A DNA stretch of 64,000 bases from Desulfobaculum sp044987625 (GCF_044987625.1 NZ_JBJDSB010000007.1:1-64000), one strand, 5' to 3'. Counted from the first letter of the stretch, positions 44,949 to 54,136 are shown. Translations and numbers: made by a program. The notes: generated by a model from the sequence alone, not told the origin.

Positions 44949-45944
44949 CTACTCCATCATCTCCCGCACATGTGCGGCCCATGGCCGGGTCAGCGCGCTG
45001 AGGGGCGTGCCGTGCAGGTGCATGAAGGCTTCGGCCATTTCGCTAAGGCGCTTTTCGTCACTGGCGAGGCGTTCCACGTGTAGCCACATGTCCCACTCCG
45101 CCGCCACGGTCCACGTTGGATCGTCGATGAGGCAGTTGGGCAGGCGGTAGTGCAGGGCGGGGCGTGCTTTGATGAGGTGCATGTCCAGCGTTGCCGCCTC
45201 CAGGATGGAGCGGTCCATAAAGCAGAACAGCGGCAGCATGTCGAGGGTGCGGTTTCGCGTGGGGTTGTGCGTCAGGTAATCCACCACGAGGTGCTGGAGG
45301 TCCGGGGCATAGTCCGGGCGCAGAACCAGCGCCTTGTAGTCCTCGGGGAAGGAATCCACAAAGGGCGTCATGCGGCGCGTAAGGTCCACGTTCAGCGTTT
45401 CCTTCATCCAGTCCTCAAGGAGCAGGAAGGCGCGCAGATAGCGCAGGGCCGCCTCGGTGGTGACTTCCGGCATTTCGGGATTCATCTGAAAGCCAAAGGC
45501 GTAGAGGATGGATGCCTTGGTGCCCTTGGCGTCCTGTTCGTGCAGGGCTTGGCGCAAATCTTCGGCCACGTGCAGCTTGTCCAGCGGCAGGGGCGGGGTG
45601 GCTATCTCGCACGGCACAATGTTCTGCGAGGTCTCCAGCACCAGATGGTCCAGCCTGTCCTCGTCGATGAACTTCGAAATGTCGAGGCCCATTGTCTCAA
45701 GGATGGTCTTGTACTTTTGGTTCTTGAGGAGCGTGGCGTCCATCTCCGTGGCGAAGTCGCCGTAAGGCGTGTCCGTGACGGTGATGTCAAAGGGATTGCG
45801 CTCCACCTTGCGGCCGCCGAACAGCCTGATGATGCAGTCGGCGGCGGTGTCGGGGGTGAGTCCTGCCATCTCGTATTCAAAACCCACCCGGCGCAGGGCG
45901 TTGTCCTGCGTTGTGGTGACGGGGGGCATGGGCATTTGTGTCAT
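44949..45944 (-). CDS. Amidoligase-family enzyme
   Basis: A 331-residue protein of the COOH-NH2 ligase (amidoligase) family, related in fold to glutamine synthetase: RRVGFEYEMAGLTPD with metal-binding Glu residues, FATEMDATLL, NIVPCEIATPPL and FGFQMNPEMPE. Such enzymes link an amine to a carboxylate and are repeatedly found next to peptidase C26-type amidotransferases, as here. The product is unknown. Confidence 0.8.
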   Translation of the reverse strand: MTQMPMPPVTTTQDNALRRVGFEYEMAGLTPDTAADCIIRLFGGRKVERNPFDITVTDTPYGDFATEMDATLLKNQKYKTILETMGLDISKFIDEDRLDHLVLETSQNIVPCEIATPPLPLDKLHVAEDLRQALHEQDAKGTKASILYAFGFQMNPEMPEVTTEAALRYLRAFLLLEDWMKETLNVDLTRRMTPFVDSFPEDYKALVLRPDYAPDLQHLVVDYLTHNPTRNRTLDMLPLFCFMDRSILEAATLDMHLIKARPALHYRLPNCLIDDPTWTVAAEWDMWLHVERLASDEKRLSEMAEAFMHLHGTPLSALTRPWAAHVREMME

Positions 45945-46128
45945 ATGTGTATGTCCTGTCGGTGTTGTCTGCGTGTTGCCCTTGGCGCGTGGCGCGCCAA
46001 GAACATGGAATCACCTAGACATACACATGAATCCCGGCAGGACGCAACCGGGCGGGAAAAAGCCGCCAGCCACTGGCCTTTGTAGGTCGGCGCGTCCATC
46101 GGGGGGCGCCGTTGACGCGGTGGGACGG

Positions 46129-46155
46129 AAAAAGCCCCTCAAGGAGGGGCTTTTT
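46129..46155. terminator. Rho-independent terminator downstream of the methyltransferase gene
   Basis: AAAAAGCCCCTC and GAGGGGCTTTTT form a perfect 12-bp stem with loop AAG; T-runs exist on both strands. It serves the minus-strand gene ending at 46190. Confidence 0.9.
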
Positions 46156-46189
46156 GATATGCGGAGGTGATTGCGACGTCTGTCCGTCT

Positions 46190-47023
46190 TTAGGCGTCTT
46201 TGGTGAAGACGAAGATGTGATCACCAGTAGGGACGGAGGCTTGAAACAAATGGGTGTTGTTTTTGAAAAAGGCGTCAACATCCTTGAAATATGCGGTAAC
46301 GGCAGGGTTCCGGGAAAGTGCTCCCAAATCATCGAAGAAAAAGCCCAGCATGCTCGCCAGCCCATCTGCCCCGGGATATTCGTGGACCTGCGCGCCAACG
46401 TGTTCGCCCAGTTTAAGGATGCTTTCGCGGGAGGGGAGTCCGCATTCAAGGTGCTCCTTGGCCCATGGAGCGCCCCTGTGTTTGTAAATCAGGCGTTCAA
46501 CTTCGTTCTTGTCGAACCCTTCTACCGCAATGGGGACAATGAGGATAACGGCCTGTCCAGCAAGGGCAAGGAGGTCCGCCAGAAATTGGGCCCGGTCTGC
46601 AGCAGGGACATGCTCCAGAACATGGACGGAGACGACAAAGTCAAAGGTTCGCCCCAGTTGCTGCACCGTGTGCGCCAAAAGCGTATTTTCCTGCGGCTCG
46701 CACAGCATATAGTCGGCATTGCCAAGGAAGTGGGACAGCAGCCCCTTGCCCCCGCCAATATCAAGGACGGAGAATTCGTCATTGTCCGCATCGTGGAGGT
46801 CCCGGATAACCTGCGCCGCACGTTCCAAACGGACATAGGTAGGAAGAGGCATGGTTTTCCGTGTGGCTTCGTTGGCGTGCAGGCGCTGGAGCAGGGCGTG
46901 GTCTACGGCGTCCGGGGCGAGGACTTGGGCGGTTTTGAGGTGTGCGTAGGCCGTCGTGGCGTCGTGGGCCTTGAGGGCCTGTGTTGCCAGATGAATATGG
47001 TAATCAGGGTGCAGGGCGGACAT
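46190..47023 (-). CDS. SAM-dependent class I methyltransferase with N-terminal helical repeat
   Basis: A 277-residue protein. Residues 1-55 look like a TPR-type helical pair (HIHLATQALKAHDATTAYAHL). The methyltransferase core has motif I FSVLDIGGGKGLLSHFLG, an acidic loop LCEPQEN and the motif DFVVSVHVLEHVP, typical of Methyltransf_11/23 proteins. The substrate is unknown. It is a single gene between two terminators. Confidence 0.82.
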   Translation of the reverse strand: MSALHPDYHIHLATQALKAHDATTAYAHLKTAQVLAPDAVDHALLQRLHANEATRKTMPLPTYVRLERAAQVIRDLHDADNDEFSVLDIGGGKGLLSHFLGNADYMLCEPQENTLLAHTVQQLGRTFDFVVSVHVLEHVPAADRAQFLADLLALAGQAVILIVPIAVEGFDKNEVERLIYKHRGAPWAKEHLECGLPSRESILKLGEHVGAQVHEYPGADGLASMLGFFFDDLGALSRNPAVTAYFKDVDAFFKNNTHLFQASVPTGDHIFVFTKDA

Positions 47024-47161
47024 GGTTCCTCACTGGACTTGTGTGTTTGCGGATGCGCAATATGGACGGGAAACTGACGGGCGCGCCGCGTGAGGAAGAG
47101 CAAGCAAGTTATATACCGGGTTGGCAATGCGCGAACCCCGCACACGCGTGGTGCACCATAC

Positions 47162-47188
47162 AAAAAGCCCCCAAGATGGGGGCTTTTT
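47162..47188. terminator. Rho-independent terminator of creA
   Basis: AAAAAGCCCCC and GGGGGCTTTTT form a perfect 11-bp stem with loop AAGAT. It lies 24 bases beyond the creA stop on the minus strand. Confidence 0.9.
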
Positions 47189-47211
47189 GTATGGGCGCGG
47201 CGCGCCGGGCG

Positions 47212-47679
47212 CTACTTGTAGCAGACGGCGGCAACGGAGTTTTTGTGGGAGCCGCTGATGACCTTGCGGCTGTAGGTCAGGTAGGTGATGACGCCTTTTT
47301 CAAAGTCGATAAACCGCACCACCTTGATGCTTTTAAAGATGAACGACGCGCGCTGGGAGAAGACCTCTTCGCCTTGTTTCAGCTTGCGGAGTTTTGCTTC
47401 GTCAACCTTGCCCGTCAGCACGCAGGTGATGGACGAGCTGGCTTTGTCCTCTGCCACGCCAAAGGCGCCCTTGATGCCGCCCTTCATGGCGCGGGACAGG
47501 TAGCAGGTCACCTGCGGGATGTCCGGGTCGTCAAAGGAGAAAATCTTGATGGTGTGGTCGGGGCCGAGCATTTTCCATTCCGTGGAGACTTCGCCGACAA
47601 CGCGGGCGTCGCTTGCGAAGCTGGGCGCGGCGCAAAGCAGAAGAAGCAGGGTCAAAACACAAATGTGGCGGATACGCAT
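47212..47679 (-). CDS. creA: CreA-family periplasmic protein
   Basis: A 155-residue protein with signal peptide (LTLLLLLCAAPSFA) and the CreA body: VSTEWKMLGPDHTIKIFSFDDPD, VTCYLSRAMKGGIKG, GVAEDKASSSITC and FKSIKVVRFID. The resemblance to E. coli CreA is strong over the whole length. Function of the family is unknown (DUF1131-like secreted protein next to creBCD in enterics; no creB or creC here). Confidence 0.88.
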   Translation of the reverse strand: MRIRHICVLTLLLLLCAAPSFASDARVVGEVSTEWKMLGPDHTIKIFSFDDPDIPQVTCYLSRAMKGGIKGAFGVAEDKASSSITCVLTGKVDEAKLRKLKQGEEVFSQRASFIFKSIKVVRFIDFEKGVITYLTYSRKVISGSHKNSVAAVCYK

Positions 47680-47796
47680 GATGCCTCTTGGGTTATAGGA
47701 CGGTGGACGGCAGGGAGCCGTGCCGGATGAAGACTGTGTTGTTCTGGGGCAATCGGGCCGTGGTGTCAAATTGTGCGGGCGGGTGGCCGCGTGGCG

Positions 47797-48687
47797 CTAG
47801 GGCGTTTTATGGAAGTCCCCAAGCTCGCGCAGGAGCCACTGCCCGGCCTTGCCCAAGGTCTTGTGCGGCGAGCGGATGAGGTACAGCGGCGAGGCATGCT
47901 CGCGCAGTTCCAGCTCCAGCGAAATGGGGACGATGTTGCGCTCCGCCATCACGGTGGCGAGGATGCTGGCCGGGAAAAAGGCCCAGCCCAGGCGGCGCTC
48001 CACAAGGGCGGCGCACGTGGCGTAGCTGTCCACCAGCCAACGCTTTTGGCTGAAGTGCGTGACCTCGGTGTCCTTTTCCGCCGCGCGGCTGGTGACCACG
48101 AGTTGGCGCTCGTCCTCAAGGTTGCCGAGGGTGACCCCTTCCTTGCGGGTAAGGGGATGGGTGGCGGACGCCGCGGCCTGAAAAGGCAGGTACGAGAGCA
48201 GGGTGTAGGTCTCCAGCCGTTTGGGGATGCCCGCACTCACCACAAGCCCGATGTCCGCCATGCCGGACGCCACATAGTCCTCAACATCGTTGAAGATGCC
48301 CGTCAGCAGGTCCAGTTCCGTAAAGGGAAAGCGGGCTTCAAAAGGACCAAGCACGTGTTCGATGAAGTCCGGATACAGGGCTTCATCAAGGGCGATGCGG
48401 ATGTGCGTGTCTTCCTCCGCGCAGAAGGAGAGCGCACGGTCCTCCAGCCGCTCCGCGCCGCGGATGACGCTTTGGGCGTCGCGTAGCAGGGCTTCGCCTT
48501 CTTTGGTGAGGCGAAGGTACTTGCGGCTTCTGTCGAAGAGCTGGGTGCCAAGGTCGATTTCTAGATTGGCCACAGCCGTGCTGACGCCGGACTGCGCCTT
48601 GCCAAGGCGACGCCCCGCCGCCGAAAACGACCCCGTCTCCGCCGCAGCGGCAAAGCATTGCAGGTGCGTGAAATTGAATGAAATCAT
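47797..48687 (-). CDS. LysR-family regulator divergent from the M24/radical SAM genes
   Basis: A 296-residue LysR protein with N-terminal helix-turn-helix (HLQCFAAAAETGSFSAAGRRL, SGVSTAVANLEIDLGTQLFDR) and a PBP2-type effector domain. The start at 48687 has GGAGG about 10 bases upstream. The 200-bp gap to the divergent gene at 48889 holds repeated motifs that are likely its operator, so it probably controls the 48889-51581 genes. Confidence 0.87.
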   Translation of the reverse strand: MISFNFTHLQCFAAAAETGSFSAAGRRLGKAQSGVSTAVANLEIDLGTQLFDRSRKYLRLTKEGEALLRDAQSVIRGAERLEDRALSFCAEEDTHIRIALDEALYPDFIEHVLGPFEARFPFTELDLLTGIFNDVEDYVASGMADIGLVVSAGIPKRLETYTLLSYLPFQAAASATHPLTRKEGVTLGNLEDERQLVVTSRAAEKDTEVTHFSQKRWLVDSYATCAALVERRLGWAFFPASILATVMAERNIVPISLELELREHASPLYLIRSPHKTLGKAGQWLLRELGDFHKTP

Positions 48688-48759
48688 AATGCATTTTCCT
48701 CCGTGCTCCCGGGGGAGGTCTGCGGGCAACGTACGCGCGCGGGCGGGCGTTGTCTATGA

Positions 48760-48819
48760 CCTATACGTTTTTCGGATAGGTTCTCACTGTGCAGGCAGGT
48801 TCTTGGCGTATAGGTTCTC
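48760..48819. promoter_or_regulatory. Repeated operator-like motifs between LysR and the M24 gene
   Basis: ATAGGTTCTC occurs at 48776-48785 and again at 48810-48819, 34 bp apart (about three helical turns). CCTATACG at 48760-48767 is the inverse of CGTATAGG at 48807-48814. The layout fits a LysR-type recognition and activation site pair. Confidence 0.5.
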
Positions 48820-48888
48820 CTCGTTCACAGCACACAACGCCGGGGCGAAGCAGCCCCGCGCTGAGCGATACACCGGGAGAAGACACAC

Positions 48889-50145
48889 ATGGCTCTTATA
48901 GAATGGCACACGGAGAATCAGTATATGAACTGGCCGGAACTCGTTGATGTCGCGCCCGAGAGCGCGGGCATTGACCTGAAGGCGGTGCGTCAGTACCGGC
49001 TGGCCTCCGTGCGCCGCGAAATGAAGCGATACAACGTCAATGCGCTGATTCTGTCGGACGCGGTAAACATCCGCTACGCCACCGGCGCCAGAAATATGCA
49101 GGTGTTTTCCGCCCGCAATGCGCCTTCGCGCTACCTGCTGCTGACGGAGCACAGGAGCATTCTGTTTGAATTTACGGGGTGCGAGCACCTTGCTGACGGG
49201 CTGGAAACCATTGATGAAGTCCGCCCCGCCGAGACAGCCAGCTTCGTGGCCGCCGGGCCGCACATCCGCGAGCGCGAGGCGCAGTGGGCGCAGAAGATGA
49301 TAGCGCTTATGCGCGAGCTGGTCGGGCCGGACCTGCGCGTTGGGCTGGAGCGGATGAACGCCGGTGTCGCCATTGAAATGGCGCGGCAGGGCGTCCCCAT
49401 TGTGGACGCGCAGGAGCCGGTGGAAATGGCGCGCTGCATCAAATCCGACGAGGAGCTGAAGTGCGTTATCGCCTCGCTGCAGGCCACGGAGCAGGCCACA
49501 GGCAAAATGCGCGGCGCCATCCGCCCCGGCATTACGGAAAATCAGCTCTGGTCCGTGATGCATCAGGAAATCATTGCCCTGAACGGCGACTATGTGGAAA
49601 CCCGCTTGCTCAGCTCCGGCGCGCGCACCAACCCGTGGTTTCAGGAGTCGGCCAACAAGGTCATCGGCGAGAATGAACTCATCGGCTTTGATACCGATGT
49701 CGTGGGCTGCCATGGCTACTATTCCGACTTTTCGCGCACATTCCACGCCGGACCGGACGCCCCCACCGAGGAGCAGCGCACGCTGTACAAGGTGGCCTAC
49801 GAGCAGATTCAGCACAATATTGGCATCATCAAACCGGGTATGACCTTTCGCGAGTACGCCGAGAAGGCGTGGGACATTCCGGAAAAGTACCACGCCAATC
49901 GCTATTACCTGTCCGCCCACGGCGTGGGCATGTCCGGCGAATATCCCTACCTGTACCACCGCGCGGACTTTCCGGACGCGGGATACGACGGCGTTATCCA
50001 GCCGAATATGACGCTGTGTGTGGAGTCCTACATTGGTGAGCAGGGCGGCCGCGAGGGCGTGAAGCTGGAGGAACAGTTGCTGGTGACCGAGCACGGCACC
50101 ACGCTGCTGACGCATTATCCCTTTGAAGACGAACTGCTCAAGTAG
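48889..50145 (+). CDS. DddP-like M24-family metallohydrolase
   Basis: A 418-residue M24 (creatinase/aminopeptidase fold) protein closely resembling DMSP lyase DddP along its length: VNIRYATGARNMQVF, VETRLLSSGARTNPWFQE and PNMTLCVES. Metal ligands are present: D268, D270, D280, H344, E379 and E394. The Asp that I recall as the general base of DddP (in HGVGxCDEWP) is Gly350 here (HGVGMSGEYP), so DMSP cleavage by the known mechanism is doubtful. A related C-N or C-S bond hydrolase or peptidase is possible. A ribosome site GGGAGA precedes ATG 48889. Confidence 0.78.
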   Translation: MALIEWHTENQYMNWPELVDVAPESAGIDLKAVRQYRLASVRREMKRYNVNALILSDAVNIRYATGARNMQVFSARNAPSRYLLLTEHRSILFEFTGCEHLADGLETIDEVRPAETASFVAAGPHIREREAQWAQKMIALMRELVGPDLRVGLERMNAGVAIEMARQGVPIVDAQEPVEMARCIKSDEELKCVIASLQATEQATGKMRGAIRPGITENQLWSVMHQEIIALNGDYVETRLLSSGARTNPWFQESANKVIGENELIGFDTDVVGCHGYYSDFSRTFHAGPDAPTEEQRTLYKVAYEQIQHNIGIIKPGMTFREYAEKAWDIPEKYHANRYYLSAHGVGMSGEYPYLYHRADFPDAGYDGVIQPNMTLCVESYIGEQGGREGVKLEEQLLVTEHGTTLLTHYPFEDELLK

Positions 50146-50162
50146 CAAGGCCGGGCGGCACA

Positions 50163-51581
50163 ATGCATGACGAAGCGGTAAAGAGTCAGATGCCGGAAGC
50201 GCAGAGGCCAGAAACCCAGAAGCCAGAAATACAAAGGTTGGACACGCAAGTACTGGAACGCGGCGACCTGCGCATCACACTGAACAGGCGGGGCGAGAAC
50301 GCCTACGTCAAACAGCGCCGACCCGTGACCTACGGGCTGTATAACGAGGTGGAAACCCCCACGGCGCGGCTGGTGTTCAACCTTGAGGGCGACATTGTCC
50401 GGGCCGAAGGCCGCGGCGGCGCATGGCCGAGCGACCTTGAATACCTCCGGCGCACCGCCGGGGACGACTGGGTGTACTACTCCACCGGTGGCTACGGCGG
50501 CTCGTGGGAAACGCTGACGGAATCGCCGTTCCCCGCGCAGGTATCCTTCCGAATTCCAGAGCCGTACAGCGAGGTGTTCAAGACCTTCGGCGAATACTAT
50601 CTGCCGAACCTGCCGTACGCGTCCAACGCCATCCTTGGCTCCGACCCCTTTGCCATGCCTGCGGTACAGGGGCTGGTGGACGGCTGGTTTGAAGAAGTGC
50701 AGGCCGTGCGGCGTGCGGCCAACGATCTGCCGCGGCAGTTTCGCGAGTTTCTGAGCCGCGCGGCGGGCAAGACCCCGCAGCGGCTGCGCCAGAAGGCCGA
50801 GCGCTTGTTTGCGGCCTGTGGCGGGCGCGCGTCGGTTCTGCCGCCGGATGCGCGGCATGTGGACTACAACGTGATTCCGCTAAATATCTCGCAGGGCTGC
50901 CTGTATAAATGCCGGTTCTGCACGGTGAAAAACACCATGCCCTTCCGCACCCGGTCGCGGGCGGACATAACGAGCCAGTTGGATCAGCTTGCGGCGCTGT
51001 ATGGGCGCGACCTTGTCAATTACAACGCGGTGTTTCTTGGCGACCATGACGCCCTTGCCGCCGATGACGACACAATCTTGTGGGCAATCGGTCAGGCGCG
51101 GGAGCGGCTGGGGATTGACCGGTCCTACATGCAGGGCGCGAGCGTGTTCCTCTTTGGCAGTGTGACGTCGCTGCTGGCGAAGGACGACGCGTTTTTTGAC
51201 CGCCTTGGGAGCTGCGGGGCCTCGGTGTACATCAACGTGGGGCTGGAATCCGTGGACCAGCTGGCGCTGGACTTCATCGGCAAACCGCTGCGCAGCGCGC
51301 AGGTCGCCCGCTGTTTTGAACGCATGCAGGAGCTGAATGCGCGGCATGCGTCCATTGAATGCACGGCGAACTTCGTTTTTGACGAGGCCTTGCCGCAGGG
51401 GCATATCCCGGCGTTTTTGGAGTTGGTCGGTGCGGCTGGTGGGCCGGCGCAGGTGAAAGGGACGGTGTATATGTCGCCCCTGTGTCTGAGCCCGCCGTCA
51501 GCGCGCACGCTGTTTGAACTGAAGCAACTGAAAACGTGGAGCCGCTTGCCGCTGTATTTGTACCTGATTCAACGGCTGTAG
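50163..51581 (+). CDS. Radical SAM protein
   Basis: A 472-residue protein with a radical SAM core in the second half: ISQGCLYKCRFCTVKN supplies the CxxxCxxC [4Fe-4S] motif near residue 246, followed by YNAVFLGDHDAL and YINVGLESVDQLAL. The first 230 residues are an N-terminal domain of unknown role; the first 25 are a degenerate repeat (PETQKPEIQ). It starts 17 bases after the M24 gene and is likely co-transcribed. No SPASM-type extra cysteines are seen at the C-terminus. Confidence 0.82.
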   Translation: MHDEAVKSQMPEAQRPETQKPEIQRLDTQVLERGDLRITLNRRGENAYVKQRRPVTYGLYNEVETPTARLVFNLEGDIVRAEGRGGAWPSDLEYLRRTAGDDWVYYSTGGYGGSWETLTESPFPAQVSFRIPEPYSEVFKTFGEYYLPNLPYASNAILGSDPFAMPAVQGLVDGWFEEVQAVRRAANDLPRQFREFLSRAAGKTPQRLRQKAERLFAACGGRASVLPPDARHVDYNVIPLNISQGCLYKCRFCTVKNTMPFRTRSRADITSQLDQLAALYGRDLVNYNAVFLGDHDALAADDDTILWAIGQARERLGIDRSYMQGASVFLFGSVTSLLAKDDAFFDRLGSCGASVYINVGLESVDQLALDFIGKPLRSAQVARCFERMQELNARHASIECTANFVFDEALPQGHIPAFLELVGAAGGPAQVKGTVYMSPLCLSPPSARTLFELKQLKTWSRLPLYLYLIQRL

Positions 51582-51703
51582 AGTGAGATTTTTTGAGCAT
51601 TGGGCGGACGCCCTGCCAGAATTATGAGGACGCTGTGTCCGTGGAACGTGGGGAAAAATTGGGCCCCCCATCAAAAGGCAAAACCAAGACAAGGAGTGAA
51701 TGT

Positions 51704-52552
51704 ATGAAGAGGCTGAAAGGAATTTGCGCGCTCGTCGCCATGGTTTGTGTGTTGTCCATTTTTCCGCAGCATGCCAATGCGCAGGATAAGACGATTCGGT
51801 TTGGCGTGAACAACTGGGCCGAGAATGTCGCGGTTTCCAACATGTGGAAGATTTTGCTGGAACAGCGCGGTTATGACGTTGTGCTGACGCAGGTGGGCAA
51901 TGGCGTTATGTACAGCGCCGTGGCCAATGCCTCGCTGGACGTTGGGCTGGAAGTGTGGCTGCCCAATTCCGATAAGCCTCTTGTGGACCGCTACGGCAAG
52001 GATTTTGACATCCAGAATGCCTGGTACAAGGGCGCGAGCCTTGGGCTGGTGGTCCCCTCCTATGTGGACATCGACTCGCTGGCCGACCTTGCCGAAAACA
52101 AAGAGATGTTCGACGGCGAAATCATCGGCATTGATTCCGGCTCCAGCCTGAACGAGATGACCCGCGGTGCCCTGAAGGAATACGGCCTTGAGTACGACTT
52201 TGTGGAAAGCTCGGAACCGGCTATGCTGGGCGTTTTGAAGGCCGCGTACGAGGCCAAAAAGAACGTGGTGGTGACCCTGTGGAACCCGCACAGCGCCTTT
52301 GCCAAGTTTGACCTCAAGTACCTGAAGGATCCGAAGAACGTCTACGGTGAAGGCGACGACATTTTCTTCATCACCAGAAAGGGCTTCGACAAGGACTTTG
52401 GCGAGGTTCTGGGCTGGATGAACTCGTGGTTCATGACTGATAGCACCCTTGGAGAACTCATTGCCACCATCGAGCGCACCGGCGACCCCGAAGAGGGCGC
52501 GGCCAAGTGGATTGAGGCCAATTCGGAATTGGTCGACTCCTGGTTCAAATAA
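51704..52552 (+). CDS. Glycine betaine/proline-type ABC substrate-binding protein
   Basis: A 282-residue exported protein (signal LVAMVCVLSIFPQHANA) of the OpuAC/ProX family: TIRFGVNNWAENVAVSNMWK, GNGVMYSAVANASLDVGLEVWLP, IDSGSSLNEMTRGAL and VVTLWNPHSAF. It would bind a quaternary amine or sulfonium osmolyte. AAGGAG precedes ATG 51704. No permease or ATPase follows; a terminator lies 85 bases downstream. Next to a DddP-like gene, DMSP or betaine is an attractive ligand, but this is inference. Confidence 0.85.
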   Translation: MKRLKGICALVAMVCVLSIFPQHANAQDKTIRFGVNNWAENVAVSNMWKILLEQRGYDVVLTQVGNGVMYSAVANASLDVGLEVWLPNSDKPLVDRYGKDFDIQNAWYKGASLGLVVPSYVDIDSLADLAENKEMFDGEIIGIDSGSSLNEMTRGALKEYGLEYDFVESSEPAMLGVLKAAYEAKKNVVVTLWNPHSAFAKFDLKYLKDPKNVYGEGDDIFFITRKGFDKDFGEVLGWMNSWFMTDSTLGELIATIERTGDPEEGAAKWIEANSELVDSWFK

Positions 52553-52636
52553 CGGGCGCAGCGTGCGCCGGCGAGAGCGCCGCGCCGCACGCCGCCAGCA
52601 TCTGCATTGGCAGGTGCGCATACGGCCAGAGCGAGG

Positions 52637-52671
52637 CTCCCCGGACAGATTACTGTCTGGGGAGTTTTTTT
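52637..52671 (+). terminator. Rho-independent terminator after the betaine-binding gene
   Basis: CTCCCCGGACA and TGTCTGGGGAG form an 11-bp stem (one G-U) followed by seven T. Confidence 0.9.
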
Positions 52672-52734
52672 ATGCGTGGGGGATGGGCAAGCACGCGGTG
52701 GCCCAAGGGGCGCCGGGCGGGGCTTCTGGGCGGA

Positions 52735-53223
52735 CTAGGGCAGTTCCAGCGTAAGGCGCAGCATGTCCCGAAGCTGGATGCCGTCTTCAAAGATGGGCTG
52801 GGGGTAGTGGGTGACAAAGAAATCCCGGTCGATGGCCGTTACCCGAAAGCCGTGGCGCTGGTAGAACGCAAGCTGGTAGCCAAAGCTCCCGGTGCCCACC
52901 TCCAGCCGCGGGGCGCCGCTGTAGCGGAAGACGCCGATGACATGCTGCAACAACTGGGAGCCGATGCCGCGCCGTTGATGCTCCGGGGCGACGGCAATGC
53001 TCATGAGCTCATATCCGCCATCCGCTAAGGGCTGCACCGCGCATGCGCCAAGGGCATCTTGGCCCGAGGCGGCATTTCGCAAGACTTCCGGGTCCGAATC
53101 TTCTGGCAGGGCGATGAAGCACCGCGACTGCGGCAGATAGGACGCGAGTTTGTCCTCGGACGGGTCCGCCAGCAGAAGGAGTGAGCGGGGCGCGTCTGAC
53201 GGGGGGATTTCGCAAATATGCAT
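52735..53223 (-). CDS. GNAT-family N-acetyltransferase
   Basis: A 162-residue acetyltransferase with the acetyl-CoA loop VAPEHQRRGIGSQLLQ, preceding strand YELMSIAV and the C-terminal AFYQRHGF. GGAG lies 7 bases before ATG 53223. The substrate is unknown. The 160 bases downstream towards 53387 hold no gene. Confidence 0.85.
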   Translation of the reverse strand: MHICEIPPSDAPRSLLLLADPSEDKLASYLPQSRCFIALPEDSDPEVLRNAASGQDALGACAVQPLADGGYELMSIAVAPEHQRRGIGSQLLQHVIGVFRYSGAPRLEVGTGSFGYQLAFYQRHGFRVTAIDRDFFVTHYPQPIFEDGIQLRDMLRLTLELP

Positions 53224-53386
53224 GGCGCATCTCCTGTGTGCATCGGCTGTTTGTGCAAGCCGACTTTACCCCAAATGCGCGCAATACCGAAGGGTTTTCG
53301 GTGGGGGTGTCGGCCCGCAGTGCTGCGGACCGACGCGGGCATGAGTCCTGCGGCGGACACGGTGGCGGGCGCGGCGCGTGTGGAGC

Positions 53387-54136
53387 CTAGGTGCTTCGCT
53401 GGGCCAGGACTTTGGCCAGCACCGCCTGCGCGCTGCGGGCCTGGTCCTTGTCCACTTTGGCGTCCAGCACGGAGATGAACTCGTGCATCTGCGTGGCGGT
53501 CAGGCCTGTGTTCATGGCCGCGCCAAAGTGGAAGAAGAGCTGCCCCTCGGTGCCGGTCATATTTGCCAGGGCGGCGATGGTCGCCAGTTCGCGCTGCTGA
53601 TGCGTCAGCACATCGCGGGCGAAGATGTCGGCAAACAGGTGCTCCTTGAGGAACGTATCAATAATGGGCGTGAACTCTTGGTAGGGCGCAAGGGTTGTGG
53701 GGATGTCCTTTTGCCCGGCAAGGTCCGCGCGGACGCGGGCGCCGTAGGCGTCGCGGTCCATGTCGGCGGGCAGGGGCGAGGCCTCTTTGCCCTCCGCGTC
53801 CAGAATGCCTTTGGCCTTTCGCTCCTGCGTCAGGTTCATGAACGCGCCAAGGGCGTTGAGGCTGCGGGGAAAGCCCGTGTAGGCATACAGCTGGACAAGG
53901 ATTTCTTTGATTTCGTTGATGGTCAGCCCGGAGTCCAGCCCGTCGCTGAGGGCCGGGGTCAGCCGGTTCGTGTCACCACTGGCGGTAAAGGCGGCAATGG
54001 TGACGATGGCCTGCTGCTGGGCATCAAGGGCTGGTTCCGGGGTGCGGTCTGTGGTCATGGTTGCCTCCGCTGCGGATGCAAGGCCGAAGGTGAAAACAAG
54101 GGCAATGATGGCAAATGCGGACGTCCTTATGGTCAT
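53387..54136 (-). CDS. Exported carboxymuconolactone decarboxylase (CMD)-family protein
   Basis: A 249-residue protein with signal peptide (FAIIALVFTFGLASAA) and two CMD-type helical repeats: AFTASGDTNRLTPAL...INEIKEILVQLYAYTGFPR and REL ATIAALANMTGTEGQL...THQMHEF-type second half. The CxxC of peroxidase-type AhpD members is absent. It is the last gene of the operon reading from the Fe-alcohol dehydrogenase at 57051. GGAGG precedes ATG 54136. Confidence 0.8.
   Translation of the reverse strand: MTIRTSAFAIIALVFTFGLASAAEATMTTDRTPEPALDAQQQAIVTIAAFTASGDTNRLTPALSDGLDSGLTINEIKEILVQLYAYTGFPRSLNALGAFMNLTQERKAKGILDAEGKEASPLPADMDRDAYGARVRADLAGQKDIPTTLAPYQEFTPIIDTFLKEHLFADIFARDVLTHQQRELATIAALANMTGTEGQLFFHFGAAMNTGLTATQMHEFISVLDAKVDKDQARSAQAVLAKVLAQRST

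Noticed and set aside
48889..50145. A genuine DMSP lyase call
   Set aside because: Metal ligands match DddP, but the position of the catalytic Asp is Gly, so only a DddP-like M24 call is supported.
51600..51617. A sigma-54 promoter before the betaine-binding gene
   Set aside because: GG-N10-GC spacing is present but the flanking bases do not fit TGGCACG/TTGCW.
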